Both the position numbers and the translations under genes were made by a program. From assembly GCA_037447655.1 (NCBI GenBank), contig JBBHKE010002370.1, positions 408,148 to 472,147 on the forward strand: 64,000 nt of DNA. Direction: 5' to 3'. This document shows positions 23,334-33,576 of the stretch, one piece after another (position 1 is the first letter of the stretch; each line of letters starts with the position of its first letter). This DNA is from Zygnema cylindricum. Lineage: Eukaryota; Streptophyta; Zygnematophyceae; Zygnematales; Zygnemataceae. The notes below the pieces were generated by a model, which saw only the letters and a program-made list of their open reading frames with translations, was not told the DNA's origin and did not search any database.

Positions 23334-23402
<69 letters not shown>
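23262..23402 (+). repeat. GA dinucleotide microsatellite
   Basis: An almost pure (GA)n run at the donor side of the HDGFGNQ exon. Confidence 0.95.
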
Positions 23403-23404
<2 letters not shown>

Positions 23405-23411
23405 TTCCCAC

Positions 23412-23601
23412 CTGTTAAGAATCCCCGCCACTCTGAGAATGTTCCGAAACTCGATCATTTGGTTTCCGAAACCGTCGTGCGGAGCATAGAACAGAAACTT
23501 TTCCGTTGCGTCCGACTGAATCAGTTTTTCCACAATTTCCAATCCGGTCAAAGAAAAGGACGAAATCTCCGAAAGACCGTCTGCAAACAAAACCCATTTT
23601 C
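23412..23601 (-). CDS. Exon: HDGFGNQ donor-binding block
   Basis: 190 nt, entered after CCTTTCAG and left at AACAG/GTGGGA, with 62 whole codons. The reading holds [11 protein letters not shown], then [19 protein letters not shown] and VAGILN. The pattern HDGxxNQxxExxN followed by a helix ending in LNR is the first conserved block of the O-fucosyltransferase superfamily, where the G-x-x-N-Q segment lies near the nucleotide sugar. It ends in phase 2, so the following Arg codon is completed by the next exon. Confidence 0.88.
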
Positions 23602-24644
23602 CTGAAAGGAAAAAACAAAAAAGAAACGAAATAGGAGAAGAGGAGAGAAAAAAGAGGAGGGAGGGGAGAGAGCGGGGAGGGGAGAGAGCGGGGAGAGGAG
23701 CAGAGAGGAGAGGGGAGGAGAGAGGAGAAGGTGAAGGAGAAGGAGAGGGAAGAGAAAGGAGAGAGGAGAAGAAAGGAGGAGAGAGTAGGTGAAGGAGAAG
23801 GAGAGAGAAGGAGAAGGAGAGGGAAGGAGAAAGGAGAGGAGAAGGAGAAGGATAAGGAGAAGGAAGGAGAAGGAGAAAGAGAAGAAGGAGAAGAAGCCCA
23901 AATAACTCAATAAATAAATTAAAACATAAATAATGAAAACAATCAAATTTATGATAAAAATCGTACATTGGAGAGGGAAAGTTATGTACAAGGAAATGAG
24001 GTAGAGGCAAGGGCGAGGGGGGAGAGGGGAGAGAGGAGTGAGAAACGAGGGCAGGAGGAGGAGAGGAGAGACAGCACAGGTGAGAGGGGAGAGAGAGGGA
24101 GGAGGCCGGGGAGGAGGGAGGGAGGGAGGTTGATTGGGAGAGGAGACTGACGCATTTCAACCATTGTTAGTGTGGTTTTGGTTAATAACAAGAAGTGCCC
24201 AGAAGAAACTCATAGATGTGAGGTTAACAATTACCGTAGTTAGTGTGGATAATCTCTCTAAGGTGGGTGACGGGGGGGGGGGGATAAGGGAAGGAGGAGA
24301 AAGGAAATCAGACGGAGACACCAAAATTACTGTGGATTTTTGTTCCCACACGTAATCCAAGTGAAGGAGGGAGGGGAGGAGAGAGGGGGGGGAGGGAGGG
24401 AGGGAGGAGAGGGAGGGAGGGGAAAGCGGAAAAGAGGCAAGAATGTGAGTCACACAGATGGTACCAACTTTAGTATAGAATTTTTTGCAACAAGTTGTCT
24501 TTGGGAGGGAGGGGGGAGGGAGGGGGAGGGGAGGGAGAGATGGACATGGGAGATAAATGGGGGGGGGATTGAAGAGGGGTGGGGTAAGGAATAGTGCAAG
24601 GACGACAGATTCGGATCCACACTAATTAAGGTATGAATCGTCCC

Positions 24645-24830
24645 CTCTTTTTTCTTCTCTCTCCCTCTCTCCCTCTCTCCCCCTCCCCTCCCTCCCTCCC
24701 TCTTGGCCCCCCTTGTCCTTTTCCCTCCCTTCTCGTCTCTCTCTCTCCATTCACCCCTCTACCCCCTAACTCTTACCACTCTCTCTCTCTCCCCGTTCCC
24801 CTCCTCCCCCTGCCTCTTCCCTCTATCTCT
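24645..24830 (+). repeat. CT-rich tract in intron 1, polarity switched
   Basis: (CTCTCCC)n on the plus strand, i.e. purine-rich on the coding strand of the gene, opposite to the tracts at 17740-24560. Confidence 0.9.
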
Positions 24831-25222
24831 TTCTATGTTTATCTTCCTCTCTGCTTATTATTTATATTATTAATTAATTTATTTTTGTTTATTTTTATTC
24901 ATTTTTATTTAAATATTTTTTTTTTTCAATTTTTTTTTTTTTTTTTTTGAAGTTATAAACATATATGCAAATTAAAATTTCACTATTTAATTATCATATT
25001 GTAACTTAATTGCCCATTTATAAAATTTATATTTATATTTGTTTTTTTCAGTAAATAAAAGATTTTTTAGTTTGTATTTCAAGTTTTGAATTTCAAGATA
25101 TTCGAATTTTTCAAAAAAAAAAAATGTGGGTTCTTTGCACCAAAAAAAAAAAAAAAAAAAATCATTATTTTTTTTGTATCTTTTTATATCTTTTTGATGC
25201 TTTTTAAATCTTGAAAACTTAC

Positions 25223-25304
25223 TGGTAAAGGGAACGATAGAAATAATTCCGAAAAGGACAAAAATTCCGCGAAAAGAAAACAAAGTCCTGCCTGAAAAAT
25301 CCAT
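25223..25304 (-). CDS. Proposed exon 1: signal anchor
   Basis: Starts at an ATG and runs 27 codons plus one base to a strong donor (ACCA/GTAAGTTTTC). The peptide has a short basic N-terminus (SGRTLFSFRG) and a hydrophobic helix (IFVLFGIISIVPF), as in type II Golgi glycosyltransferases. Its exit phase (one base) equals the entry phase of the exon at 23412-23601, so the two can be spliced directly, although a further exon in the 1.6-kb intron is not excluded. Weaker candidate coding pieces near 24200 and 24340 were not accepted. Confidence 0.55.
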
Positions 25305-25795
25305 ACAGACTCAAAAAAAAAGAAAAAAAATAAAATAAAACAAAAATAAAAAACCTTTTCGTTTGGCCTTTCTTTTCCCCACCTCAAAGTTTTTTGTTTC
25401 AGATTTTGGAAAATTTTGACAATTTTTTGAAAAATTTGATAAATTTTGAGAATCACTTTGACAAAATTTTAACGATAATTTGACGAAATTTAGCAAAAAA
25501 ATATTTCAGAATGTAGCAAAAATCAATAAAATTCTATCGAATGTGAGGCCATGAAAGGCCGAAAAACACTAGTATGAATAAATAGTGAAAAAAAAAAGCC
25601 AAAAAGAACAAAACAGAGAGAAAGGACAAAGAGAAGGTAAAGGCAAACAAGAGAACAAGTGAGAGGTTTGTCGTTAGTGTGTCTTGTTAGGTTGGTTAGG
25701 GTACGTCCCCATGTAAGCGATACTTTGAAAAAAGTATTTTGGACTGTAGTGAAGTGTTCCGTACTACTTTGAAAAGCGTCCCTATGTGCGAAAAT
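25305..25795. other. Upstream region of the fucosyltransferase-like gene
   Basis: AT-rich, with homopolymer and (TTTTTGA)n-like runs at 25310-25500. I see no clear TATA or initiator element. GGGTACGTCCCCATGT at about 25698 resembles the Harbinger-family left ends near 2799, 5247 and 35902. Confidence 0.35.
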
Positions 25796-25905
25796 CATAG
25801 ATGTCTCATGCGCATGAAACGCCAAAAAAAATAACGAATATGCGCATGAAACAAAGTTCAAAAAAAATAAAATGCGTTGACCGACTTTGACTCCATACGA
25901 AAAAT
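25796..25905 (+). mobile_element. Terminus of a CATAGATGTC-type element
   Basis: CATAGATGTCTCAT is a 14-base perfect inverted match to ATGAGACATCTATG at about 45833-45846. It is followed by GCGCATGAAACGCC and AAAATGCGTTGACCGACTTTGACT, the inverse of the repeat end at 30259-30374. The partner end of this particular copy is not certain. Confidence 0.55.
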
Positions 25906-25929
25906 AAAAATTATAAAATAGTAAAACAT

Positions 25930-26740
25930 TTAATTGATAACGAAAAATGCGATGACAACTTAATCAAAATTCCAAAAGTTCTAAACGAAAACCAACGACG
26001 ACAGTCTCTTCCCTGGACGCCGAACGTGCAATCAGCGATCCGACTGTCACGTCGCCAGCGACCAGATTGCCTCGGCGCGGGACTCGTCGCCGGCGCCGAG
26101 GCAGCGCCGAAGCCCTGTCAGCTGCGCGCAGCCGGCGTCTTCCCCGGCCTCCTGTCGGCGCCAAGTCAGCGCCGACGCCCTCCCTGCGCCATGCCGGTGC
26201 TATTACAACATGTTAGCATTCACAAATTTACTATTGAAGCAAAAAAGAACCATTTTAAAATGTCAAAATTGAATAATGGCAAAATCACAATTGAAAAAAA
26301 AGTATCCATTTCTGTATGTCAACACTTAATAATGATAAATTCAGAATTGAAGCAAAAAATAACCATTTTTGTATTTCAATTTGAATAATGACAAAATCAT
26401 AATTGAAAATAAAAAATCCATCATATCCCTTTAGAGCCTTAAGATGCTCCCACTCTGCTCCTCGAGGACTAGACATGGCCGCCTGTGAAGAGGTTCGTGG
26501 AAGCTTCATATGTGGCTTCAATCGAGCCTTCAATGGCGGATTCAATGGCGGCTTCGTTGTAATGATGAACCGTACAATTTTTTTTCAAACTTCGCGAGCG
26601 GAAATGAAACGTTACTTTTAGAAATTTCCGTACGTTGTATTCGTACCGTATATATTACTTTCAAACTTCGCGCACCGAAATAAAACGTCACTTTTAGAAA
26701 TTTCCATACGCTGTATCCGTACCGTAGCAATTTGGGGCTG
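25930..26740 (+). repeat. Long direct repeat, copy 1 (with GC-rich core)
   Basis: Copy 1 of a repeat also at 44932-45690, close to identical from TTAATTGATAACGAAAAAT through a 200-bp GC-rich core (about 26005-26205, many CGGCGCC) to the TCCGTACG.TGTATTCGTACCG block. It includes a remnant of a hAT first exon on the minus strand. Confidence 0.85.
26411..26476 (-). pseudogene. hAT transposase N-terminal remnant
   Basis: Reads MSSPRGAEWEHLKALKGYDG, matching the start of the intact transposase at 41817 (MPRNRGEEWEHVKAADGG). The reading then passes into unrelated low-complexity sequence, so only the N-terminal tag before the BED finger survives. Confidence 0.7.
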
Positions 26741-27062
26741 TGACCCCCATCTTACAAAAAGTAGCAATTAGGATCCTTCCTCAGTGCACAGTTGCCAGCT
26801 CATGTGAGATGAATTGGTCAACCTATGACCATATTCACTCTAAGAAAAGGAGCCAGTTGACAGCTAAAATAGCCAATTATTTGGTTTGGGTTTTTAGCAA
26901 TCTACAGCCAATGATTTGGTTTGGGTTTTTAGCAATCTCATATTATTACAGAACACCAGGAATGTTAATTTTGAAGAGGAAATGGTAGCATGGGAGGAAA
27001 AAGAAGGAAAGGTAGGGGAATAGGAGTTTGATGAATACATGTTTGACGTAGATTTGAAGTAA
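26735..27062 (+). pseudogene. hAT transposase C-terminal remnant
   Basis: Reads PILQKVAIRILPQCTVASSC, then NWSTYDHIHSKKRSQLTAK, matching the dimerisation domain of the 39850-41817 transposase. A short internal duplication (FSNLQPMIWFG) and a frameshift follow, then the acidic tail MVAWEEKEGK and a stop. It lies on the opposite strand to the N-terminal remnant next to it, so the element has been rearranged. Confidence 0.82.
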
Positions 27063-27368
27063 AGAGAGATAGGGGAGATGTATATATTCACAGCCTACAA
27101 TGAGTTGACATATTTTTAATGTGAGAATTAAACCATATCCCTCGGATTAGTACAAAGTTTGTTTTTATTTGCTTCATTGTGAATTTTGTCATTTTTGATT
27201 GTGGACATGGTTTTTTTTATCACTGATATTTTTAAAAAAAGCCATGTTTGACCAATAACGCGGCAGTATGGTCGTTGGTTCAGTAACCAGTTAGTCTAGT
27301 CGTTGGTTCAGCCATGTTAAAGCGGTGATGAAATAACACACAAGGGGTGCTACACTCAGACTAGCAAT

Positions 27369-27640
27369 GCACAAAATGAAATCACATCCTGTTGCATTCC
27401 TATGTTGCCATGGACATGTTGCGTTGCTATGCAACGCTACGCTATAGCATAGCGTTGTTATGCTGCTGCGTTGCTATGTTGTTGCTTTGCTATGCAACCA
27501 TGTTGCACAAAATGAAATCACATCCTGCTGCATTGCTATGTTGCCATGGACATGTTGCGTTGCTATGCAACACTACGCTATAGCATAGCGCTGTTATGCT
27601 GCTGCGTTGTTATGTTGTCGCCTTGCTATGCAACCATGTT
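27369..27640 (+). repeat. 136-bp tandem duplication, palindrome-rich
   Basis: Two adjacent 136-bp copies starting GCACAAAATGAAATCACATC (27369 and 27505). Each holds a near-palindrome ACGCTATAGCATAGCG and many TGTTGC/GCAAC pairs. The (GTTGCTATG)-like composition gives Cys/Leu-rich open frames that I do not regard as genes. Confidence 0.9.
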
Positions 27641-27976
27641 GTGCTAGTCTGACATCGCAGTTGCGCTGGTCGAACATCGCAGTCATAGCAGCTGCTCTAT
27701 TCTACCCTCAACCCACCAAGTCCTTGTATACTAGCCACCAGGCAGTTTGGTCGCTGGTTCAGCGACGAGGCAGTTGGGTCGCTGGTTTATTGCACGTTTC
27801 AGTTTTTAGGGTTTTGAACATTTAAATATTTAAATTTGAAAAGTACAAAAAAGTACGAATTTTATTGCCAATTTTTTAAAGTTTGAAATTGTTTTATGCG
27901 CACTCTACGTAGTGTTCGTTAGTTTACTCCATGTGTTTTATGCGCATAGGACATCTCTGGTCGGTTGGGACTAGCC

Positions 27977-28320
27977 AAGGTCAACGCGATAGATCGCAAT
28001 CTGAGAAGGTCAACGCGATACATCACAATTTGAGAAGGTCAACGTGATACATCGCAATTTGAGAATGTCAACGCGATACATCGCAATCCGAGAAGGTCAA
28101 CCTGATACATCGCAATCTGAGAAGGTCAACGCGATACATTGCAATCTGAGAAGGTCAACGCGTTAAATCGCAATCTGATAAGGTCAACGCGATATATCGA
28201 AATATGAGAAGGTCAACGCGATACATCGCAATCTAAGAAGGTCAACGCGATACATCGCAATCTGAGAAGGTCAACGCGATATATCGCGCCCGAATAAGGT
28301 CATCCTGATTCATCGCTGCA
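27977..28320 (+). repeat. 29-bp minisatellite, about 12 units
   Basis: Units of AAGGTCAACGCGATACATCG plus CAATCTGAG start exactly every 29 bases from 27977 to 28296. The same unit occurs about 2.5 times at 42646-42730 and less than once at 30796-30815, always next to the same flanking block. Confidence 0.93.
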
Positions 28321-28489
28321 GATTTGAAATCAAAAAAGACAAAACGAGTACTGATGATTCACTTCCGAATTAGCTAATATTGTGTTCTTCCACAGGTGGA
28401 AGACAGCTGTCCCAATCATCGCTCTCAGATATGTTTTGAAAAGTACGCCGCATAAAAGTCTTTGCCGCTAATGTTTTTTTAATGTTAAA

Positions 28490-28617
28490 GTTATCGCCGA
28501 CAAGGAATTTGTTGGTCTTGGACTGATATATCGGGACCTGTGACCGTTTGTTAACCGATAACTATCGGTATCGGTGAAATCGCGATAATTTTTTTTTGCC
28601 GATACACAACACTATAA
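28490..28617. mobile_element. Right-end fragment of the TAGTGTTGTGTATCGG family
   Basis: ACTATCGGTATCGG and TGCCGATACACAACACTA match the right end of 8798-9638. No left end was found. Confidence 0.6.
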
Positions 28618-29105
28618 TATACACACTTATTTGGATGTAGCCGCGATAGTCTGTGTTCACATAGATGTGAGAACATGTTTTTGCGATTCTCCCTGGTCTT
28701 TAATACTGGGAATCAAATGTGAGTGCGCTGTTTTGTGGGGACACACTCACTTTCCCGTGTCGACGTCTTTAACTAACACTTTTTGGTACGTCTATACAAA
28801 ATAATGAGCAGTTTGCGTACAAACTGATTCATTTTTTACACTACATTATTTAGAAAAGGTCAAAAATAGACAATTAACGCTAATCTTTGTTCATATATTC
28901 GGCATTCCTTCCTCTTTATGACTTGGAATCAAATTAGAGTATGCTTTTACGTGGCGACGCACTCAATTTCTACGATCGAACGCCATTACCTGACGATTAT
29001 TTTGTACGTCTGTAATAAATAATGAGCAATTTTAGTACGGACTGTCTGCACTTTTTAAAAGCAGTCAAAATTAGAGTAACTAACACTAATGAAACAATAC
29101 ATATA

Positions 29106-30164
29106 GGGAATAAATCATGACAGTGACTCTTTTGGTTGCTCACAGTCACTTACGTCATTTTGTCAAAAATTGTATGTTTGAAGTACAATTGGTACAAATA
29201 AAGTAACGTTGAGTACAAATTTGATGGTCAATTGGTTGGACAACTTTGACTTTCAAAATATTGTTTCAACCGCCTAAAATTTTGCCGTGCTTGCTGACGT
29301 CGACCGTCATGATAAAATTAGCAATTCACATGGCCGACGAACGTTTACGGTAACAAAATTGCGGCAACCACATGTAAATAAAAGTGTTGCAAACAGTCAC
29401 TTTTTGTCTTTACGTGAGCTCCACGATGAGAGCACTTAGCCGCAAAATTGAAATTTAATCATCTAAGCGTTACATTGAACTTAGACGCAAATTGACACGA
29501 AACCTCTTTAAACTAAACTGAACTACTGTTAATTTTGTACGGAAACATTAAAACGTACGAAACAAAATTTTGCTGTCAATGTAAGAATGTTGACTCGCAG
29601 ATAGTGTGGCTCAATTTCGTCGCGCGTGACGGCGCGCATTTTTTTCATTTAATTTCAATTGATATATTTACGCCGGTTCGTTTTATTAGTGTACAAAGTT
29701 TATTTCGTTTCGTGCGTTTTAATATTTCCGTACAAGATTTATAGTTCTTTAGTTTAAAGAGGTTTCGTTTCACTTTGCGTCTTAGTTCAATGTAACGCTT
29801 AGACGATTAAATTTCAATTTTGCGGCTACGTGCTCTCACCTTGGAGCTCAGTAGCTCACCCAAAGACAAAAAGTGACTGTCTGCAACACTTTTATTTACA
29901 TGTGGTTGCCGCAGTTTTGTTACCGTAAACGTTCGCCGGCCGTGTGAATTGCTAATTTTATTATGACGGTCGAAGTCCGCAAGCGCGGCAAAATTTTATG
30001 TTGTTGAAACAATATCATGAAAGTCAAAGTTGTCCATCCGATTGACCGTCAATTTTGTACTCAACGTGACTTTAGTTGTACCAATATAAACTTCAAACGT
30101 ACAATTTTTGACAAAATGACGTGACTTTGCGTAACCAAAACAGTCACTGTCATGATCAATTCCC
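29106..30164. mobile_element. Foldback element, 1059 bp (copy B)
   Basis: Two long inverted arms (about 450 bp each) surround a short central segment. The right outer end is CATGATCAATTCCC and the left GGGAATAAATCATG. A perfect 8-bp duplication TACATATA flanks it (29098-29105 and 30165-30172). No coding sequence. It shares insertion site and duplication with the copy at 38155-39218, so the two come from one insertion followed by segmental duplication. Confidence 0.88.
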
Positions 30165-30499
30165 TACATATATTAACTTAAAACAAAAATAATTTTGTAT
30201 CTGTTGTAGTATTCTTTTTATTATATGTTTTCCACTTGTACTATTTTATATTTTTAGTATGAAGTCAAAGTTGGCCAACGCATTTTAAAAACTTTTGAAT
30301 TTTGTTTCATGCGCATATTCGTTATTTTTTGGGCGTTTCATGCGTGCGTTTCATGCGCATGCGACATCTATGAAATGAAACAATAAGATCAAATTATAAA
30401 ATTATCAAATCTGGATTCTTAAGTGGATGACCGCCCTACATAGAGGTACCGCGGGCGGTCGGGTACAGATTGGGTACGGATACGGCTACCCGATTGCTA

Positions 30500-30698
30500 C
30501 ACCTTGAATCGTTATTAGCGTATAGAAATTATTAGTGTAAAGAAAAAATTAGCGTCATTACTTCTAATTAAGTGCTTGGAGACGTGGCAGATTATGGTCC
30601 ACGTCCTTAAATAGCGTAGTTAATTATATTTAATGTATCAATGTCAAAATTTTGGGGTGCCGATATAGCGTACATAAGTCTAATAACGATTCACGGTG
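30500..30698. mobile_element. Tc1/mariner-like MITE, 199 bp, with empty site at 42549
   Basis: Ends CACCTTGAATCGTTATTAG and TAATAACGATTCACGGTG, with TA on both sides. In the duplicated segment near 42549 the flanks are joined as GATTGC-TA-GCTCTGACC with no element, which shows precise insertion at TA. Confidence 0.9.
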
Positions 30699-30815
30699 TA
30701 GCTCTGACCTTCTATGCCGCCCTCCCTATGGAGCTAGACTCGGTAACCCAACCTCTTTGACCGTACAGTCTGTTACAGGAGTCGCTTGGACCAGCAAAGG
30801 TCAACGCGATACACT

Positions 30816-32269
30816 GCTGTCCCAATCATCGCTCTCAGATATGTTTCGAAAAGTACGCCGCATGCTTCCTCGCAAATACGTTAGATTCTGTCTTGCTGTC
30901 GTATCCACAACTTTTAAGAAAGCTTCACAAAAAATGGTTGTGTTACGTCACCACAGCGAAATAGGTGCCAATCTGTTCGGAAAGTACAGTACTGTACTCT
31001 ACAATACTGTACTGTCGCCTAAAGCCAATGTACGGAATATTTTGAGACTTCGAAGGCAGAAATCTGTTACGGGGGCCACCTTGACGGTTAAAATTTTGTT
31101 ACGGGGAGCTCCCCTGACACTACAAAATAATTTCAGGAGCCACTCTGACAGATCGAATCTTCGGCTGGAGCCAATCCGGTGGTAGAATGTATTACAGGGA
31201 GAGATGTTGTCATGTTGCTGTCGGCGCGGAAAATGACAGTACTCGCTATCGTCAGGCTGAGACTACGCACGGTTAGAATCTGTGGCAGCAATCTTTTTCC
31301 CACAAGTGTAGTCGTCGCAACGCGCCGAATGGCACGTGCACAGGCGGCCACGTACATTTTTCCTAACGTTATGTATGCTCCAACGACGCGAAAATTTGAA
31401 CTAAGTTTGATTAAGTTGTGGTAGTATTTAAAAAAAAAAAAAAAATCCACTTTTTCATTTTATTATGAAGTCAACGTCGATCAACGCATTTTACAAACAT
31501 TGTATGTGTTCCATGCGCATATTCATTTTCTTTTGGCGTTTTATGCGTGCGCTTTATGCGTTAGTTGTCGATGATTAAACAAGTCAAAAAAAAATTAGTC
31601 AGTTTCCCGCGGACTCTATTATTGTGATTTCGCTTTCACGTGCCGACGGCGGTATTCGACATTTTTCAAATTTTCAGTACTTTTCTTTGAAATATCAAGC
31701 CATTCCCATTGACATGAAACGTTTCGTATATTGTATGTACCAAACTTACCTATATTAGCGTAATGGAAAAAAATAACATTATTAAATTTAGGGAATTGAT
31801 CATGGCAGTGACTGCTTTGGTTGCGCACAGTCACGTCATTTTGTCAAAAAATGTACAATAGAAGTACACATTGGTACAAGTGAAGTACCGTTGAGTCTAA
31901 ATTTGACGGTCAATCGGTTGGATAGCTTTGACTTTCAAAATATTATTTCAACTGCTTAAACTTTTGCCGCGCTTGCGAACGTCGACCGTCATAATAAAAT
32001 TAGCAATTCACGGCGAACGTTTACAGTAACAAAACTGCGGCAAACCACATGTAAATAAAAGTGTTGCAGACAATCACTTTTTTTCGTTACGTGAGCTCCA
32101 CGGTGAGACCACGTTGGATATTAACTTAGGGCAAGGTTCCATCAGGGAAAAAATGACGTTGTCTACTGAAAGCCGTACTGTTTCGTACAGTGCCGTACCA
32201 AAAAAAATAAAATGTCAGAAAAACAAGGCTACTGAATGAGGGATTTGATTCTCCATGTTTATGGGCGTT
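30816..32269 (+). repeat. Near-identical duplicated block, copy 1
   Basis: Matches 42815-44268 at a constant offset of 11,999 bases. Reading both by eye I found one substitution (near 31334). The second copy ends at the N gap. The open frames inside (e.g. 30652-31185) are conserved only because the DNA is duplicated. Confidence 0.88.
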
Positions 32270-33568
32270 AATGTGGACCGTCGGATGCATAATCGGATAT
32301 GACATCGTCTGACACATTCAGTTCGCAACAAGTGACCCCGAGTAGGTCAATTCTCAGCGCCTGAACAAATTGCATCGTGCCTCGTGGAAAAGTGAACAAA
32401 TATCTACGATGACCGCGTGACCAGGTGGGTACACGTCGCACATGACATGTGCCTTCCGCCAGGGAGGATTCGAGGCCACCGGAAGCAGCAAGAAAATCTT
32501 TGACGGAGGATATTGTTTCACGCGTCTGTCGCCATCCACTAACCATTCTGACATTTTCGTACGTTTTTACAAATCCTAAGTTTCGTCCGCCCGTACAAAT
32601 TTTATTCAATACGTCGTACGAGTCACTTTTTACCTTCGTTGATAAAAATGTGTGGTCGCAACTTGCTTTCAAAGATTCTGTAAAGATTACCAGAATCACG
32701 TTCATCTACGACGTGGACCAATAAAACTGTGCTACGCAAATAAAATGTCGGTTACTGACCCGACACAATGGAACGGTCGCTCCAGTAAACGATTTTTCGA
32801 CGTTTACTGAGACCGCCTAATGGAACAACGCTCTTAGCCGCAAAATTGAAATTTAGTCGCATAAGCGGTACATTGAATTTAAACGCAAATTGAAACGAAA
32901 CCTCTTTAAACTGAATTACTTACGTTTTGTACGGAAATATTAAAACGCACGAAACGAAATTTCACTGTCAATGTAAGAATGTTGATTCGTAGATAGTGTG
33001 GCTCGATTTCGTCGCGCGTGACGACGCGCATTTTTTTCACTTAATTTTAATTGATATTTTTTCGCCGGTTCGTTTTACTACAGTGTACAAATTTTATTCC
33101 GTTTCATGCGTTTTAATATTTCTGTACAATATTTAGAGTACTTCCAATTAAAAGAGGTTTAGTTTCAATTTGCGTCTAAATTCAATGTAACACTTATACG
33201 ACTAAATTTCAATTTTGCGGTTGTGTTAATATCCAACGTGCTCGCACCGTCGAGCTTACGTAACGACAAAAAGTGAGTATCTGCAACACTTTTATTTACA
33301 TGTGGTTGCCGCAGTTTTGTTACCGTAAACGTTCGCCGGCCGTGTGAATTGCTAATTTTACTATGACGGTCGACGTTCGCAAGCGCATCAAAATTTTAAG
33401 CGGTTGAAACAATATTTTGAAAGTTAAAGCTATCCAACCGATTGACCGTCAAATTTAGACTCAACGGTATTTTACTTTTACCAATGTGTACTTCAAACGT
33501 ACAGTTTTTTACAAAATGACGTAAGTGACAGTGCGCAACCAAAAAAGTCACTACCATGATCAATTCCC
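31791..33568. mobile_element. Foldback element (copy C) carrying a nested insertion
   Basis: The left arm begins GGGAATTGATCATGG and the right arm ends CATGATCAATTCCC. The duplication TAAATTTA lies on both sides (31783-31790, 33569-33576). Without the insertion at 32129-32833 it is about the size of copies B and D. Confidence 0.87.
32129..32833. mobile_element. Nested Harbinger-like element, 705 bp
   Basis: GGGCAAGGTTCCATCAGG on the left and GAGCGTTGTTCCATTAGG read inward from the right match at 13 of 18 positions. TTA flanks both sides (32126-32128, 32834-32836), the duplication expected for PIF/Harbinger. The right 85 bp (ACCGCCTAATGG, CAGTAAACG) resemble the right end of 1357-2062. No transposase. 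Confidence 0.75.
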
Positions 33569-33576
33569 TAAATTTA

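Larger units (their letters stand above)
17740..24560. repeat. GGGAGA/GAGAGG tracts occupying the introns
   Basis: Long, nearly pure purine runs on the plus strand (pyrimidine on the coding strand) occur at about 17740-17880, 18858-19197, 19730-20050, 20911-21232, 22112-22300, 22395-22452, 22548-22868, 22963-23210, 23262-23402, 23636-23890, 24000-24130 and 24360-24560. They are broken only by the exons and by short unique pieces. The long Ser/Pro/Leu-rich or Arg/Glu/Gly-rich open frames here are translations of the repeats. Confidence 0.9.
17622..25304 (-). other. Gene span: O-fucosyltransferase-like glycosyltransferase
   Basis: A minus-strand gene assembled from exons bounded by AG/GT splice sites. 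In order they give a signal-anchor N-terminus, the HDGFGNQ to LNRTLIVPP block, a long middle region and the HFRGGD block. The first and third blocks are the donor-binding signature of the GDP-fucose O-fucosyltransferase superfamily (PF10250). These Golgi or ER type II membrane enzymes transfer fucose, or a related sugar, from GDP-sugar. The proposed exons total 1368 nt, an exact multiple of three, giving about 455 residues. Introns are filled with CTCTCC-type repeats on the coding strand. The identity of the core is secure; the exons at 20829-20909, 17923-17962 and 17622-17726 are tentative. The gene may also be losing its C-terminus, since the family usually runs further after the RxGD motif. 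Confidence 0.8.

Noticed and set aside
19401-24160. Long open frames rich in Ser/Pro/Leu (minus) or Arg/Glu/Gly (plus), up to 421 codons
   Set aside because: They are translations of GGGAGA-type repeats, open in several frames at once. Only the unique islands within them are real exons of the minus-strand gene.
24140-24360. Possible extra exons of the fucosyltransferase-like gene (readings with STLTTVIVNLTSM and DYVWEQKSTVILV)
   Set aside because: Acceptor or donor sites are missing or weak, and adding them is not needed for phase.
26026-26388. Ala/Arg-rich ORFs in the GC-rich core
   Set aside because: Open in several frames because of GC composition; no recognisable domain, and duplicated as part of a repeat.
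27977-28320. Regular 29-bp repeats considered as a CRISPR array
   Set aside because: The units abut directly with no spacers, the setting is eukaryotic, and there are no cas genes.
30652-31185. 177-codon plus-strand ORF shared with 42789-43184
   Set aside because: The conservation reflects a near-identical DNA duplication. The frame includes repeat-derived sequence and no known domain.
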